Assembly (NCBI GenBank): GCA_016742295.1
Contig: JACVCA010000083.1
Location: forward strand, 1 to 6,205
Length of the DNA: 6,205 nucleotides
Direction of reading: 5' to 3'
Origin: Alphaproteobacteria bacterium
GTDB taxonomy: Bacteria > Pseudomonadota > Alphaproteobacteria > JAGOMX01
The notes under the pieces were generated by a model, which made no database searches, was not told the origin of the DNA, and saw nothing but the letters and a program-made list of their open reading frames with translations. This document shows, in pieces, positions 1 to 5,969 of this stretch; position 1 is the first letter of the stretch; each line of letters begins with the position of its first letter. A program made the translations under genes and the position numbers.

Positions 1-1583
1 GGACAAACACCTTTGTATTCTAAGGTTATCTGTGATGAAAGAGTACTTACCCAATTGGATAGCCCCTCAATTAAATCTAAATTGATTAATTCAACAAAGT
101 CAGAATAGGAAAATTGCGTTCTTTCAAATTCGGGACGTGTCGCGGACAAATAGTAACGCAATGCATCACTCGAAGTATTTTGAATTATATCTTTTGCCAA
201 TACTATATGAGAGCGGCTTTTTGAAAACTTGAGATTATCAAACAAATAAAATTCATTATAAATAATTTCGGTAGGTAATTTGATAGCATGGTCATAAGCT
301 AAAAATAGGGCTGGCATTATTATTGTATAGAAATATGCATTATCAAAGCCAAAGAAGAGAGTAATTTTGGCTTTTGGTTCATCCAAAAAATTTTTTATCC
401 CATTGCTTTCATTAGGAATATTATGAAGTGCGAACAAATATGCAGGGACCATTTCACACCATGAACAAAGCTTCTGATTTTCAAAGCCCTCAAATGGTGC
501 TGCCATTCCCCATTGAGAAGTATGAGTTATTGCAAGATCTGGCAGCCCTCTATCCAAAATATCTCTAACAAGTCTGCGAATACGAAAGGGAAGCTTAATG
601 CTTTCTAGATATGTCTTTAATTTATTAGAATAAATTTGGAGTGGTAAATAAATCTGTTTTGTTTCTTTCAATATAGGTTTTGTTTTGCAGTATTTACAAA
701 ACGAGTTTATTAACTCTATGCAATCATTGGGTAAACCGCAAGTTTCGCACGACCCACCCCCACAAGGAGAACTGCAATGTGGACATATTCCACTCATATG
801 TGCCTCAAACAACCAAAGACAACATTTCTCACAATATGGTTGCTTACAGATTTTAATTTTCAGGGCTGAAGAGCTAAATAATTTAGTGAAAAAGTCAGTG
901 ACATCTTTAGTATATTCTCTGTTATATAAAGGTTGGTAGAAGAAATCAGGCGCAGAGTTGTATTGTTTTAGCACAGATTGGATGCTTTCTGAGAATTGAT
1001 TAGCTATCACTTTTGGAGAAATCTGCATTTGCCTTGCTTTGAGTTCCACGTAACTTTGATGCTCGTCACTTCCTGTAATATATAAAGCATTTTCTCCTTT
1101 TTGAAGCAGGTGACGTTTCAATATGTCAGCAGAAAGATAAGGTCCAGCTATATGACCCAGATGTAAATCACCATTTGGAGTTGGTGGAGGGGAGAAAATT
1201 AATCTTTTTACGGGCAGATTTTTGAAAGAATCATCCCGTTTAGATATAACTGCACCTTCAGAAAAAGCCCACCATAATGAGAAAAAAACTAGTTGTTCTT
1301 CTGTCTGTGTGTTTTTTAGAGTATGCAGGTCACCTGGGTCTAGACGTACAATATCTCCGACTCTAACTTCAAGCTCTTCGTTTTCCCCTATAAGAGCCCC
1401 TTGTCCGCTAATAATAAGAAAGTTTTCGTGATCATGATGAGCATGCCTTCTTGTTTCTTCCCTGGGGTTTAATATTCCTACCATTGAGCCGAAGTATACG
1501 CTTTCTTTAGGAATATCAATTAATTTCCCACGAACCCCATAGACCATATCTGATGAATGAATATCGAATTTATCAAGCTGCAT
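1..1583 (-). CDS. Cupin-MetRS-like fusion, probable hydrazine synthetase (3' end outside window)
   Basis: The visible 527 residues read open to the window edge, so the C-terminus is missing. Residues ~25-105 are a cupin barrel. Motif 1 is H47-x-H49-x3-E53-x6-G60 and motif 2 is G76 to G84 with H87-x3-N91, giving a His/His/Glu/His metal site. From ~125 on it is a class I, methionyl-tRNA-synthetase-like domain. It has a HIGH motif (HLGH 141-144), GSDEH at 171-175, four zinc-knuckle pairs (C251/C254, C267/C270, C279/C282, C296/C299), a KMSKS-like KFSKS at 452-456, and the beginning of a helical domain after ~490. This architecture is known from Spb40 of the s56-p1 pathway and Tri28 of the triacsin pathway. 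In these, the synthetase part activates glycine, esterifies it to N6-hydroxylysine without tRNA, and the cupin rearranges the ester into an N-N bond. Assigning that reaction here is inference from architecture plus the neighbouring hydroxylase. The start ATG overlaps the upstream gene's stop by 11 nt and has a GGGGG/AAGG-like ribosome site 4 nt upstream. It is not a housekeeping MetRS, because methionine-pocket positions are altered. Confidence 0.88.
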   Translation of the reverse strand, partial: MQLDKFDIHSSDMVYGVRGKLIDIPKESVYFGSMVGILNPREETRRHAHHDHENFLIISGQGALIGENEELEVRVGDIVRLDPGDLHTLKNTQTEEQLVFFSLWWAFSEGAVISKRDDSFKNLPVKRLIFSPPPTPNGDLHLGHIAGPYLSADILKRHLLQKGENALYITGSDEHQSYVELKARQMQISPKVIANQFSESIQSVLKQYNSAPDFFYQPLYNREYTKDVTDFFTKLFSSSALKIKICKQPYCEKCCLWLFEAHMSGICPHCSSPCGGGSCETCGLPNDCIELINSFCKYCKTKPILKETKQIYLPLQIYSNKLKTYLESIKLPFRIRRLVRDILDRGLPDLAITHTSQWGMAAPFEGFENQKLCSWCEMVPAYLFALHNIPNESNGIKNFLDEPKAKITLFFGFDNAYFYTIIMPALFLAYDHAIKLPTEIIYNEFYLFDNLKFSKSRSHIVLAKDIIQNTSSDALRYYLSATRPEFERTQFSYSDFVELINLDLIEGLSNWVSTLSSQITLEYKGVC

Positions 1584-2907
1584 TAAACCCCCTTTCTTTT
1601 TCTGTAAAAGGTGAACTATCATGGACTATAGCTTCCAAGATTGACTCTGCCCTGGTAGACATAATTGCTAGGGTAGAATCGCTGGGTCCGTGGCTATGCT
1701 CGCAGTAGCCTTGCAAATAAACGCTTGCTTGCATTGAAGTACTTGTTTGAATTTGATAATTTCTTGATACAAGATACTCTCCATCATTATTTTTTATTAA
1801 ATGTTCATTAAGCCCACTTAATATTTTTTTATAATTATCCTGAGTGTAGCCGGTGGCGAGTATAACTGCATCGCCTCTTATAGAAGTTGTCGTCTCATTA
1901 TAAAGGTCTTTGGCCTCAATCTGAACATACGAGTCAGTTGATATTATGCTTTCTAAGTTTAACCCAGGACAAATGTTCAACCTCTCCTTCTGTTGCAAAG
2001 AGTCATAATATTGCACTTTAAACAATTCATTAAGCAGATCTATATCTATAACAGAATAATTTGATGCTTTTAGATCATGTAATGCTTTAGCTTTAGATAA
2101 ACCACTTAGATGGTAAAAATCATCTACCGATGAGTGGTGATATTTTTGGTTTACAAAAGGACTATTATCGATAGCATTTAAGGAAAAGTTTCGAAAACAC
2201 AACGAGACTTTGGCATTAGGATATTGGTTCAGTAAATAGTAAGTAGCTTCCCCAGCACTTTGTCCTGAGCCTACCACAATAAAATGGTACTTCTCCCCTA
2301 GGTTTGTAAAATGCTTAGGTACTTTTTCTAATAACGAGGCTGTATGAATTAATCTGTTATCATCTTGGGAAACTTTAACACAAGCTGGAATATACGGTTC
2401 TCCGCCAAGAGATATAACAATATTTTCTGCAATGTAACTACCAATACTTTCATCTCTTTCATCTTCATACACAATCTCCAATTTCTTTATGGTTTTACTT
2501 TTTTTATCCCATATTGGAGTAATCAATTTTACTTTACATCCAAACCTTGTAATATGGGTCAATTTCTCGCATACCCAGGAAAGATAATCATGATACTCAA
2601 TTCGAGTTGGATAGAAGGTTCTTAAGTTTATAAATTGATCTAATCGATTTTTGCTTTTTAAATAATTCAGAAAAGTAAAGGGACTCTGTGGATTTCTTAC
2701 TGTCGCTAAATCCCTAAAAAAAGGTACTTGTAGTTGCATACCAGGTATTAACATACCAGAATGCCATTCGAATTTATGCTTACTATCTAAAAACAGACAG
2801 CTCATAGTACTATTAAGATTTGATTTTTTTTCTTCGATGGCGGCTGCCAGCGCTAAATTCGAAGGTCCGAGACCGATGCCTATTATGTTCAGTAATTGAT
2901 TATTCAT
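1573..2907 (-). CDS. FAD/NADPH-dependent L-lysine N6- (or L-ornithine N5-) hydroxylase
   Basis: The protein has 444 residues, the usual length of the SidA/PvdA/IucD family of class B N-monooxygenases. Motifs run in family order: an FAD-binding G10-x-G12-x-G14-P-S-N17; the conserved stretch from WHSGM (48-52) through VPFFRDL (61-67), NPQSPFTFLNYL (72-83) and YHDYLSW (105-111); an NADPH-binding GSGQSAGE at 213-220; NSPFVN at 248-253; an ATGY motif at 351-354; and a C-terminal HGPSDSTL block at 406-413. The family hydroxylates the side-chain amine of lysine or ornithine in the cytoplasm. Motifs alone do not separate the two substrates. Lysine is inferred because the downstream overlapping gene is a hydrazine-synthetase-type fusion that uses N6-hydroxylysine in characterised pathways. 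A near-perfect Shine-Dalgarno (AGGAGG) 7 nt upstream fixes the start. It lies 28 nt after the oxoamine synthase and overlaps the next gene by 11 nt, so translational coupling is likely. A siderophore role is the main alternative, but no siderophore partner is visible. Confidence 0.93.
   Translation of the reverse strand: MNNQLLNIIGIGLGPSNLALAAAIEEKKSNLNSTMSCLFLDSKHKFEWHSGMLIPGMQLQVPFFRDLATVRNPQSPFTFLNYLKSKNRLDQFINLRTFYPTRIEYHDYLSWVCEKLTHITRFGCKVKLITPIWDKKSKTIKKLEIVYEDERDESIGSYIAENIVISLGGEPYIPACVKVSQDDNRLIHTASLLEKVPKHFTNLGEKYHFIVVGSGQSAGEATYYLLNQYPNAKVSLCFRNFSLNAIDNSPFVNQKYHHSSVDDFYHLSGLSKAKALHDLKASNYSVIDIDLLNELFKVQYYDSLQQKERLNICPGLNLESIISTDSYVQIEAKDLYNETTTSIRGDAVILATGYTQDNYKKILSGLNEHLIKNNDGEYLVSRNYQIQTSTSMQASVYLQGYCEHSHGPSDSTLAIMSTRAESILEAIVHDSSPFTEKERGFNAA
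1588..1595 (-). promoter_or_regulatory. Internal ribosome site of the cupin-MetRS fusion gene
   Basis: AAAGGGGG on the minus strand, 4 nt before the ATG at 1583, embedded in the last codons of the hydroxylase. With the 11-nt gene overlap it supports coupled translation of hydroxylase and fusion enzyme. Confidence 0.55.
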
Positions 2908-2914
2908 TTAAATT

Positions 2915-2920
2915 CCTCCT
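2915..2920 (-). promoter_or_regulatory. Strong Shine-Dalgarno of the N-hydroxylase
   Basis: AGGAGG on the minus strand, 7 nt before the ATG at 2907 and inside the 28-nt gap after the oxoamine synthase stop. It gives the hydroxylase its own strong translation start within the operon. Confidence 0.85.
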
Positions 2921-2935
2921 ACTTTTTTGAGGACG

Positions 2936-4177
2936 TTACGCACATAGTCTGTCCTGACCTTGATCTAATCCCAATGAGGGTAGAACGCTTTTAAGGACGC
3001 TTACTAATTCTCGAATTTGTTCCTCTGTATGGTTTGCAGCTATACATATTCGCAATTGAGCCTTATTTCGGGGAACAATTGGGAAAAAAACTACAGATAC
3101 AAAAAAACCTTTAACTAAGATTTGTTTGCAAAATTCTATAGCTGTTTCTTCATTTCCTACCGTAACCATCCTGATTGGGCTAAATGGTAGTGTTAATTCC
3201 ATTAAACGATCATACAGAGCAACATTTTGGCGTAATCTTGATTGAAGTAAAGGTATGGTTCCGTCTCTATGAAGTTTGATAGAAGACAAACATGCATTTG
3301 CAACAGAAAAATCTAATGCTGCTGAAAACGCATAAATCTGTCCATAGGTCCTAATAGTACTTTCTTGTATAGCGCTTGGCACAAGTATACCCCCTCCATT
3401 ACATCCAAATCCCTTTGAAAGGCAAAAACTAATAAACAGATTCTCAGGCATTCCATAAGGTAGCTGGCTTAATACAGAGCCTTGGCCATGTTCTCCAAAA
3501 ATGGAGGTTCCGTGTGCATCATCTAAATATACATAAAAATCCAGATCATTAGACATGTTTAAGATAGTTTGAATTGGGCACAGCCCTCCCATTGAATAAA
3601 CTCCATCTGCAACATAGACAGCAACTTCTCCTTTCATTTTGGCCCTTATTACTTCTTCTCTAAGCGCATTTAAATCATTGTGAGGAATTACTGAAATTTG
3701 TGATTCAGTGGCTAATATTGGTTTTAGAAATTGCATGGATGAATGAGCAAATTTATCAAAAATCATCCTTACTTTTGGAGGTTTGTGTGGATTTAAGAGC
3801 ATTCCGCTAGCGATTAAAGGAAGAACCGATATATTTGTAGTCGTAACTGAAGGAAATGTTATAGCTCTCCCCCCAAACAATACCGACAACTCTTCTTCAA
3901 GTCTTTGTAAAGGTTCGATTGAAAATCTTGATCGAGCGCAGCAGAAATTTACTCCCCACTTATTATCCAGCGATTTGCTAGATTTAATAATCTCGGGATG
4001 CAAATCTAATCCTAAATAGGAACAGTTGATAAATTCGACAACTTCAGCGTTATCTGACATTAATACTTTTTTCCCATTCCTTCCTCTTATAGTGACCTGC
4101 ATCAGCTCGTTGTGCACAGCCTTTTTATAAAGTTTATTAGAATAATCATAAATAAAATTAGTATTTCTGTAACTCAT
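2936..4177 (-). CDS. PLP-dependent alpha-oxoamine synthase (AONS/KBL/CqsA-like family)
   Basis: The protein has 413 residues from the chosen ATG. The fold-type I PLP signature is complete: H145 in FAHSSM (stacks on the cofactor in this family), DGVYSMGG at 191-198, YLDDAHGTSIFGEHGQG at 217-233 with D219 and H222 as cofactor contacts, and the Schiff-base lysine K255 in SLSKGFG. Family members (BioF, KBL, HemA, serine palmitoyltransferase, CqsA) condense an amino acid with an acyl thioester and lose CO2, giving an alpha-amino ketone. The substrate cannot be read from the sequence. It is unlikely to be the cell's BioF, because no biotin genes are adjacent and it leads an operon with N-N chemistry genes. 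I infer a tailoring or scaffold-building step in that pathway. The open frame extends to a GTG at 4234, but that adds an atypical 19-residue leader containing the ribosome site. The ATG at 4177 has AGGAG 7 nt upstream and is preferred. Confidence 0.88.
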   Translation of the reverse strand: MSYRNTNFIYDYSNKLYKKAVHNELMQVTIRGRNGKKVLMSDNAEVVEFINCSYLGLDLHPEIIKSSKSLDNKWGVNFCCARSRFSIEPLQRLEEELSVLFGGRAITFPSVTTTNISVLPLIASGMLLNPHKPPKVRMIFDKFAHSSMQFLKPILATESQISVIPHNDLNALREEVIRAKMKGEVAVYVADGVYSMGGLCPIQTILNMSNDLDFYVYLDDAHGTSIFGEHGQGSVLSQLPYGMPENLFISFCLSKGFGCNGGGILVPSAIQESTIRTYGQIYAFSAALDFSVANACLSSIKLHRDGTIPLLQSRLRQNVALYDRLMELTLPFSPIRMVTVGNEETAIEFCKQILVKGFFVSVVFFPIVPRNKAQLRICIAANHTEEQIRELVSVLKSVLPSLGLDQGQDRLCA

Positions 4178-4184
4178 GATACTT

Positions 4185-4189
4185 CTCCT
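4185..4189 (-). promoter_or_regulatory. Shine-Dalgarno deciding the oxoamine synthase start
   Basis: AGGAG (minus strand) lies 7 nt before the ATG at 4177. It falls inside the frame that would be read from the upstream GTG at 4234, which itself has no comparable site. This decides the start in favour of 4177. Confidence 0.8.
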
Positions 4190-4384
4190 GATTGATTTAC
4201 GATCAAAGATAGGTATGAAGAATGAGAGGAGCACCGATAATTTTTTTGAGAGTTGAATAATTCTATTTTAAAATCAGCTCATTAAATAATTTCAGCAGCT
4301 TTATTGTTATTTCTTAAACTCATTCTGATCTTATCCATATTTGGCTTGACAGAGAGAATAAGCCTAAAGTTCATTCTTATAGCC

Positions 4385-4403
4385 GTTAATCTTTGTTAAT
4401 GTT
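4385..4403. repeat. Short direct repeat with 10-bp period
   Basis: GTTAATcTT (4385-4393) is repeated as GTTAATgTT (4395-4403), one helical turn apart, in the divergent intergenic region about 210 nt upstream of the oxoamine synthase start. The spacing is compatible with protein half-sites on one face of the DNA, but it may be chance in such AT-rich sequence. Confidence 0.3.
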
Positions 4404-4606
4404 CTTATCCCTACAAATAGTTTTTAACAGTTGGCAATCGAAGGGGAGTTACTTCTATAATTTAGGCCCTCTTCTATTCCCTCTTTACAGGCTTTTGTTT
4501 CTTTTTTTTCAATCAACCTTTTTATAGCTTTGTGTTTTTAAAATGAATTCTTAAAAAAATTCCCTTATAAATAATAACTTTAAAGATAATACCAGCAAGA
4601 TAATAA

Positions 4607-4635
4607 TTTAAAATAAGCAAGTAAAGTGATATAAT
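4607..4635 (+). promoter_or_regulatory. Sigma-70 promoter of the LysR gene, extended -10
   Basis: A consensus TATAAT at 4630-4635 is preceded by TG-N (4627-4629), forming an extended -10. TTTAAA at 4607-4612 lies exactly 17 nt upstream and matches TTGACA at 4 of 6 positions. Predicted initiation near 4642 leaves a leader of about 24 nt before the ATG at 4666. Confidence 0.6.
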
Positions 4636-4653
4636 TTCATTAAAATTAATGAA
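4636..4653. promoter_or_regulatory. Perfect inverted repeat, candidate autoregulatory LysR operator
   Basis: TTCATTAA and TTAATGAA form a perfect 8-bp inverted repeat around a 2-bp centre. It starts one base after the -10 element and covers the predicted transcription start. It contains the T-N11-A spacing typical of LysR-family boxes (T4637 to A4649). Binding here would block the regulator's own promoter, the usual negative autoregulation in the family. AT-rich background makes chance palindromes more likely, so operator function is inferred. Confidence 0.45.
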
Positions 4654-4665
4654 TTTTTTTAAACG

Positions 4666-5577
4666 ATGAAACTTACACAACTTATTTATTTTCTAGAAAC
4701 TGCTCGTCATGAACATGTTGGAAAAGCAGCAAAGCTTTTGGCAATTAGCCCTAGTGCAATTAGTCACAGTATTGCCGCTCTTGAAAGAGAGTTTGGGAAG
4801 GAGCTTTTTATTAAAAACGGTAAAAATATTCGCTTAACTAATTTTGGCAAAATTATGACGGAGAGAGCTGAATATATTCTTCAAACAGTTGAAAAAATTA
4901 AAGGAGAATTATTATCGGGCACTGTTGAATTGCAAGGTCACTATTCTCTAGCTGCCTCTCACATGCTATCTGAACATTTTCTTATTTCATCGTGGATGAG
5001 TATCCAAAAAATTTACCCTCATCTCACAAGTGAAATTTACAGTCTCCGTTCTAGCGAGGTGGTTCAGCAAGTAAGTAGAGGTGAGCTGGATTTTGGGCTG
5101 TGTTTTAGTCCGCAGAGTAATCCAAGTTTTGAAGAAGAGGTTTTGTATGAAGGACAATTGGTGCTTGTTGTCCGAGCAAACCACCCAATTTTAGAAGTTG
5201 AACCTTCTAAGCAATCTCAAAGCCTCTCTCAATCTTATCCTGCAATTCTTCCTAAATCTTTCCAAGGTATAAGCAATTGCGAGTCTCATCCAGTTTTTAA
5301 GAAGTTTCACATGCAGCCACAAGAAACCTTATTTTTTGATGACTATGTGGTTGCTTTGCAGGCTATTGCTCAATCAGATGCATGGGGCTTAATTCCAGAC
5401 ATTCTTTTAAAAGTAACCTCAACTCCTTTTGCATCAATCATACCTGACGGGTGGAACGCCCCTCTAAAGGTTTCTGCTATTTGGCCAAAAAAACGTTTGA
5501 TAACAAATGTCCTTCACCAACTCGTACTTAATATTAAGCATGCCATTGTTTCTCTAGTTGAAAAAGGATTAAATTGA
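4666..5577 (+). CDS. LysR-type transcriptional regulator
   Basis: The protein has 303 residues, the normal family length. The N-terminal winged helix-turn-helix spans roughly residues 1-60, with the recognition region at about 21-40 (AAKLLAISPSAISHSIAALE). A linker helix follows to about 85, then a periplasmic-binding-protein-like effector domain to the end, with the family-typical SRGELDFGLCF stretch and a late AIAQSDAWGLIPD segment. It binds DNA as an oligomer and senses a small molecule that cannot be predicted from the sequence. It is transcribed divergently from the oxoamine synthase operon, the classic arrangement for a LysR protein activating its neighbour, and the palindrome over its own start suggests autorepression. 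No good Shine-Dalgarno is visible before the ATG, so translation may be weak or leader-driven. It could instead be a resident gene unrelated to the operon. Confidence 0.93.
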   Translation: MKLTQLIYFLETARHEHVGKAAKLLAISPSAISHSIAALEREFGKELFIKNGKNIRLTNFGKIMTERAEYILQTVEKIKGELLSGTVELQGHYSLAASHMLSEHFLISSWMSIQKIYPHLTSEIYSLRSSEVVQQVSRGELDFGLCFSPQSNPSFEEEVLYEGQLVLVVRANHPILEVEPSKQSQSLSQSYPAILPKSFQGISNCESHPVFKKFHMQPQETLFFDDYVVALQAIAQSDAWGLIPDILLKVTSTPFASIIPDGWNAPLKVSAIWPKKRLITNVLHQLVLNIKHAIVSLVEKGLN

Positions 5578-5591
5578 CAATTGAAGATATA

Positions 5592-5647
5592 AGATTGAGC
5601 ATTTTCTAAATTATGTAGGAGCTTTAATGATCAACCTCAAATCCTCT
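5592..5647. repeat. Imperfect direct repeat, copy 1
   Basis: This copy shares three ordered blocks with 5770-5824: AGATTGAGCATT (5592-5603), CTTTAAT (5622-5628) and CTCAAATCCTCT (5636-5647). The spacing between outer blocks is 44 nt here and 43 nt in copy 2, and the intervening bases differ. Origin (duplication or family of dispersed elements) is unknown. Confidence 0.6.
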
Positions 5648-5663
5648 TATCACCATCATTTAT

Positions 5664-5684
5664 TTTAAGCTTAAGTAGCTTAAA
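5664..5684. terminator. Weak AT-rich hairpin after LysR gene
   Basis: TTTAAGC (5664-5670) and GCTTAAA (5678-5684) pair with a 7-nt loop, and the stem can be extended by about 4 bp across a one-base bulge. It lies about 90 nt after the LysR stop. The lack of a U-tract makes it a poor intrinsic terminator. It may only be a transcript-end structure. Confidence 0.25.
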
Positions 5685-5769
5685 TAAAATCTACATTTCA
5701 TATCAACAAATAGCATTATAACTGGAGAAGAAAAACAAAAGCCTTAAAAAAGGGTAGCAAGTTGGGGAT

Positions 5770-5824
5770 AGATTGAGCATTGTAAATACGTATGTTTTAC
5801 ATATACTTTAATCTCAAATCCTCT
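5770..5824. repeat. Imperfect direct repeat, copy 2
   Basis: This copy has AGATTGAGCATT (5770-5781), CTTTAAT (5806-5812) and CTCAAATCCTCT (5813-5824), in the same order as copy 1 and 178 bp further on. It overlaps the candidate rodA promoter, so the conserved blocks may be regulatory or may merely mark an old duplication. Confidence 0.6.
5780..5807 (+). promoter_or_regulatory. Candidate rodA promoter
   Basis: TTGTAA (5780-5785, 4 of 6 to consensus) and TATACT (5802-5807, 5 of 6) are separated by 16 nt. Initiation near 5814 would give a leader of about 130 nt. The spacer contains an inverted repeat, TGTAAA (5781-5786) and TTTACA (5796-5801), with a central palindrome ATACGTAT, a possible operator. 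Confidence 0.35.
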
Positions 5825-5909
5825 CTTTCAATGCAAGTGAGAGCGCCATTCTAAGGTCACTACACATATTACCCTTGTTGAAATAGAAAGAGCGTTTTAA
5901 AGTGAGGCT

Positions 5910-5969
5910 ATGATTAAAATTTTTTCTTCTAAAGAAAATAGAAATGCTACTTCATCATCTCCGAATTAA
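5910..5969 (+). CDS. Possible 19-residue leader ORF overlapping the rodA start
   Basis: An ATG at 5910 opens 19 codons ending in TAA at 5967-5969, out of frame with rodA and overlapping its first 26 nt. A purine-rich AGTGAGG lies only 2 nt before the ATG, which is too close for a normal ribosome site. If translated it would be a small Ser/Asn/Lys-rich peptide and could couple ribosome entry to rodA, whose own Shine-Dalgarno is weak. It is preceded in frame by a stop, so it is not the tail of a longer gene. Chance occurrence is quite possible. Confidence 0.15.
   Translation: MIKIFSSKENRNATSSSPN
5922..5938. repeat. AT-rich hairpin at the rodA ribosome site
   Basis: TTTTCTT (5922-5928) and AAGAAAA (5932-5938) form a 7-bp stem with a 3-nt loop, ending 5 nt before the rodA ATG. 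The purine arm is the only Shine-Dalgarno-like stretch for rodA, so the fold could mask it. The stem is weak (one G-C pair). Confidence 0.3.

Larger units (their letters stand above)
4178..4665. other. Divergent intergenic region between operon and LysR gene
   Basis: This 488-bp very AT-rich stretch has no convincing gene on either strand. It must hold the promoters of both divergent units. The regulator promoter and a palindrome near its start are clear and listed separately. For the operon (minus strand) I could not find a convincing sigma-70 -35/-10 pair, so its promoter may be activator-dependent, as LysR targets often are. A perfect TTGACA on the plus strand at 4346-4351 has no matching -10 element. 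A plus-strand TTGGCA (4431-4436) is followed after 19 nt by TATAAT (4456-4461), a possible second promoter with an over-long spacer. The octamer TCATTAAA occurs at 4279-4286 and again inside the palindrome at 4637-4644. Confidence 0.6.
5578..5943. other. Intergenic region between LysR gene and rodA
   Basis: This 366-bp stretch has no gene I can support apart from a doubtful 19-codon frame at its right end. It contains two copies of an imperfect direct repeat, a weak hairpin, a candidate rodA promoter with a small inverted repeat, and an AT-rich hairpin at the rodA ribosome site, each listed separately. No classical GC-rich hairpin plus U-tract terminator is seen after the LysR gene. Confidence 0.6.

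Noticed and set aside
685..939. Plus-strand 84-codon open frame
   Set aside because: It lies wholly inside and antisense to the zinc-knuckle region of the cupin-MetRS fusion gene, whose motifs are unambiguous. No family features of its own.
1222..1431. Plus-strand 69-codon open frame
   Set aside because: Antisense shadow of the cupin domain coding sequence; low-complexity Ser-rich translation, no recognisable domain.
1..1583. Housekeeping methionyl-tRNA synthetase
   Set aside because: The N-terminal cupin fusion, altered methionine-pocket positions and operon context with an N-hydroxylase argue for a specialised paralogue.
2365..2625. Plus-strand 86-codon open frame
   Set aside because: Antisense to the intact N-hydroxylase; no ribosome site or domain.
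1573..2907. Siderophore hydroxylase (aerobactin or pyoverdine type)
   Set aside because: No acyltransferase, siderophore synthetase, transporter or Fur-box-like site is seen in the window. The overlapping gene points to hydrazine chemistry. Not fully excluded, as the left flank is unseen.
3783..4019. Plus-strand 78-codon open frame
   Set aside because: Antisense to the intact oxoamine synthase; no supporting feature.
4178..4234. N-terminal extension of the oxoamine synthase from a GTG at 4234
   Set aside because: It would place the AGGAG ribosome site inside the coding region; the added 19 residues have no family counterpart and the GTG has no good ribosome site.
4346..4351. Perfect TTGACA as a plus-strand promoter
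   Set aside because: No TATAAT-like hexamer at 15-19 nt downstream.
4431..4461. TTGGCA and TATAAT as a second plus-strand promoter
   Set aside because: Good hexamers but a 19-nt spacer and a ~200-nt leader to the LysR gene; weaker than the extended -10 promoter at 4607-4635, so not listed as a feature.
4987..5184. Minus-strand 65-codon open frame
   Set aside because: Antisense shadow inside the LysR gene effector domain.
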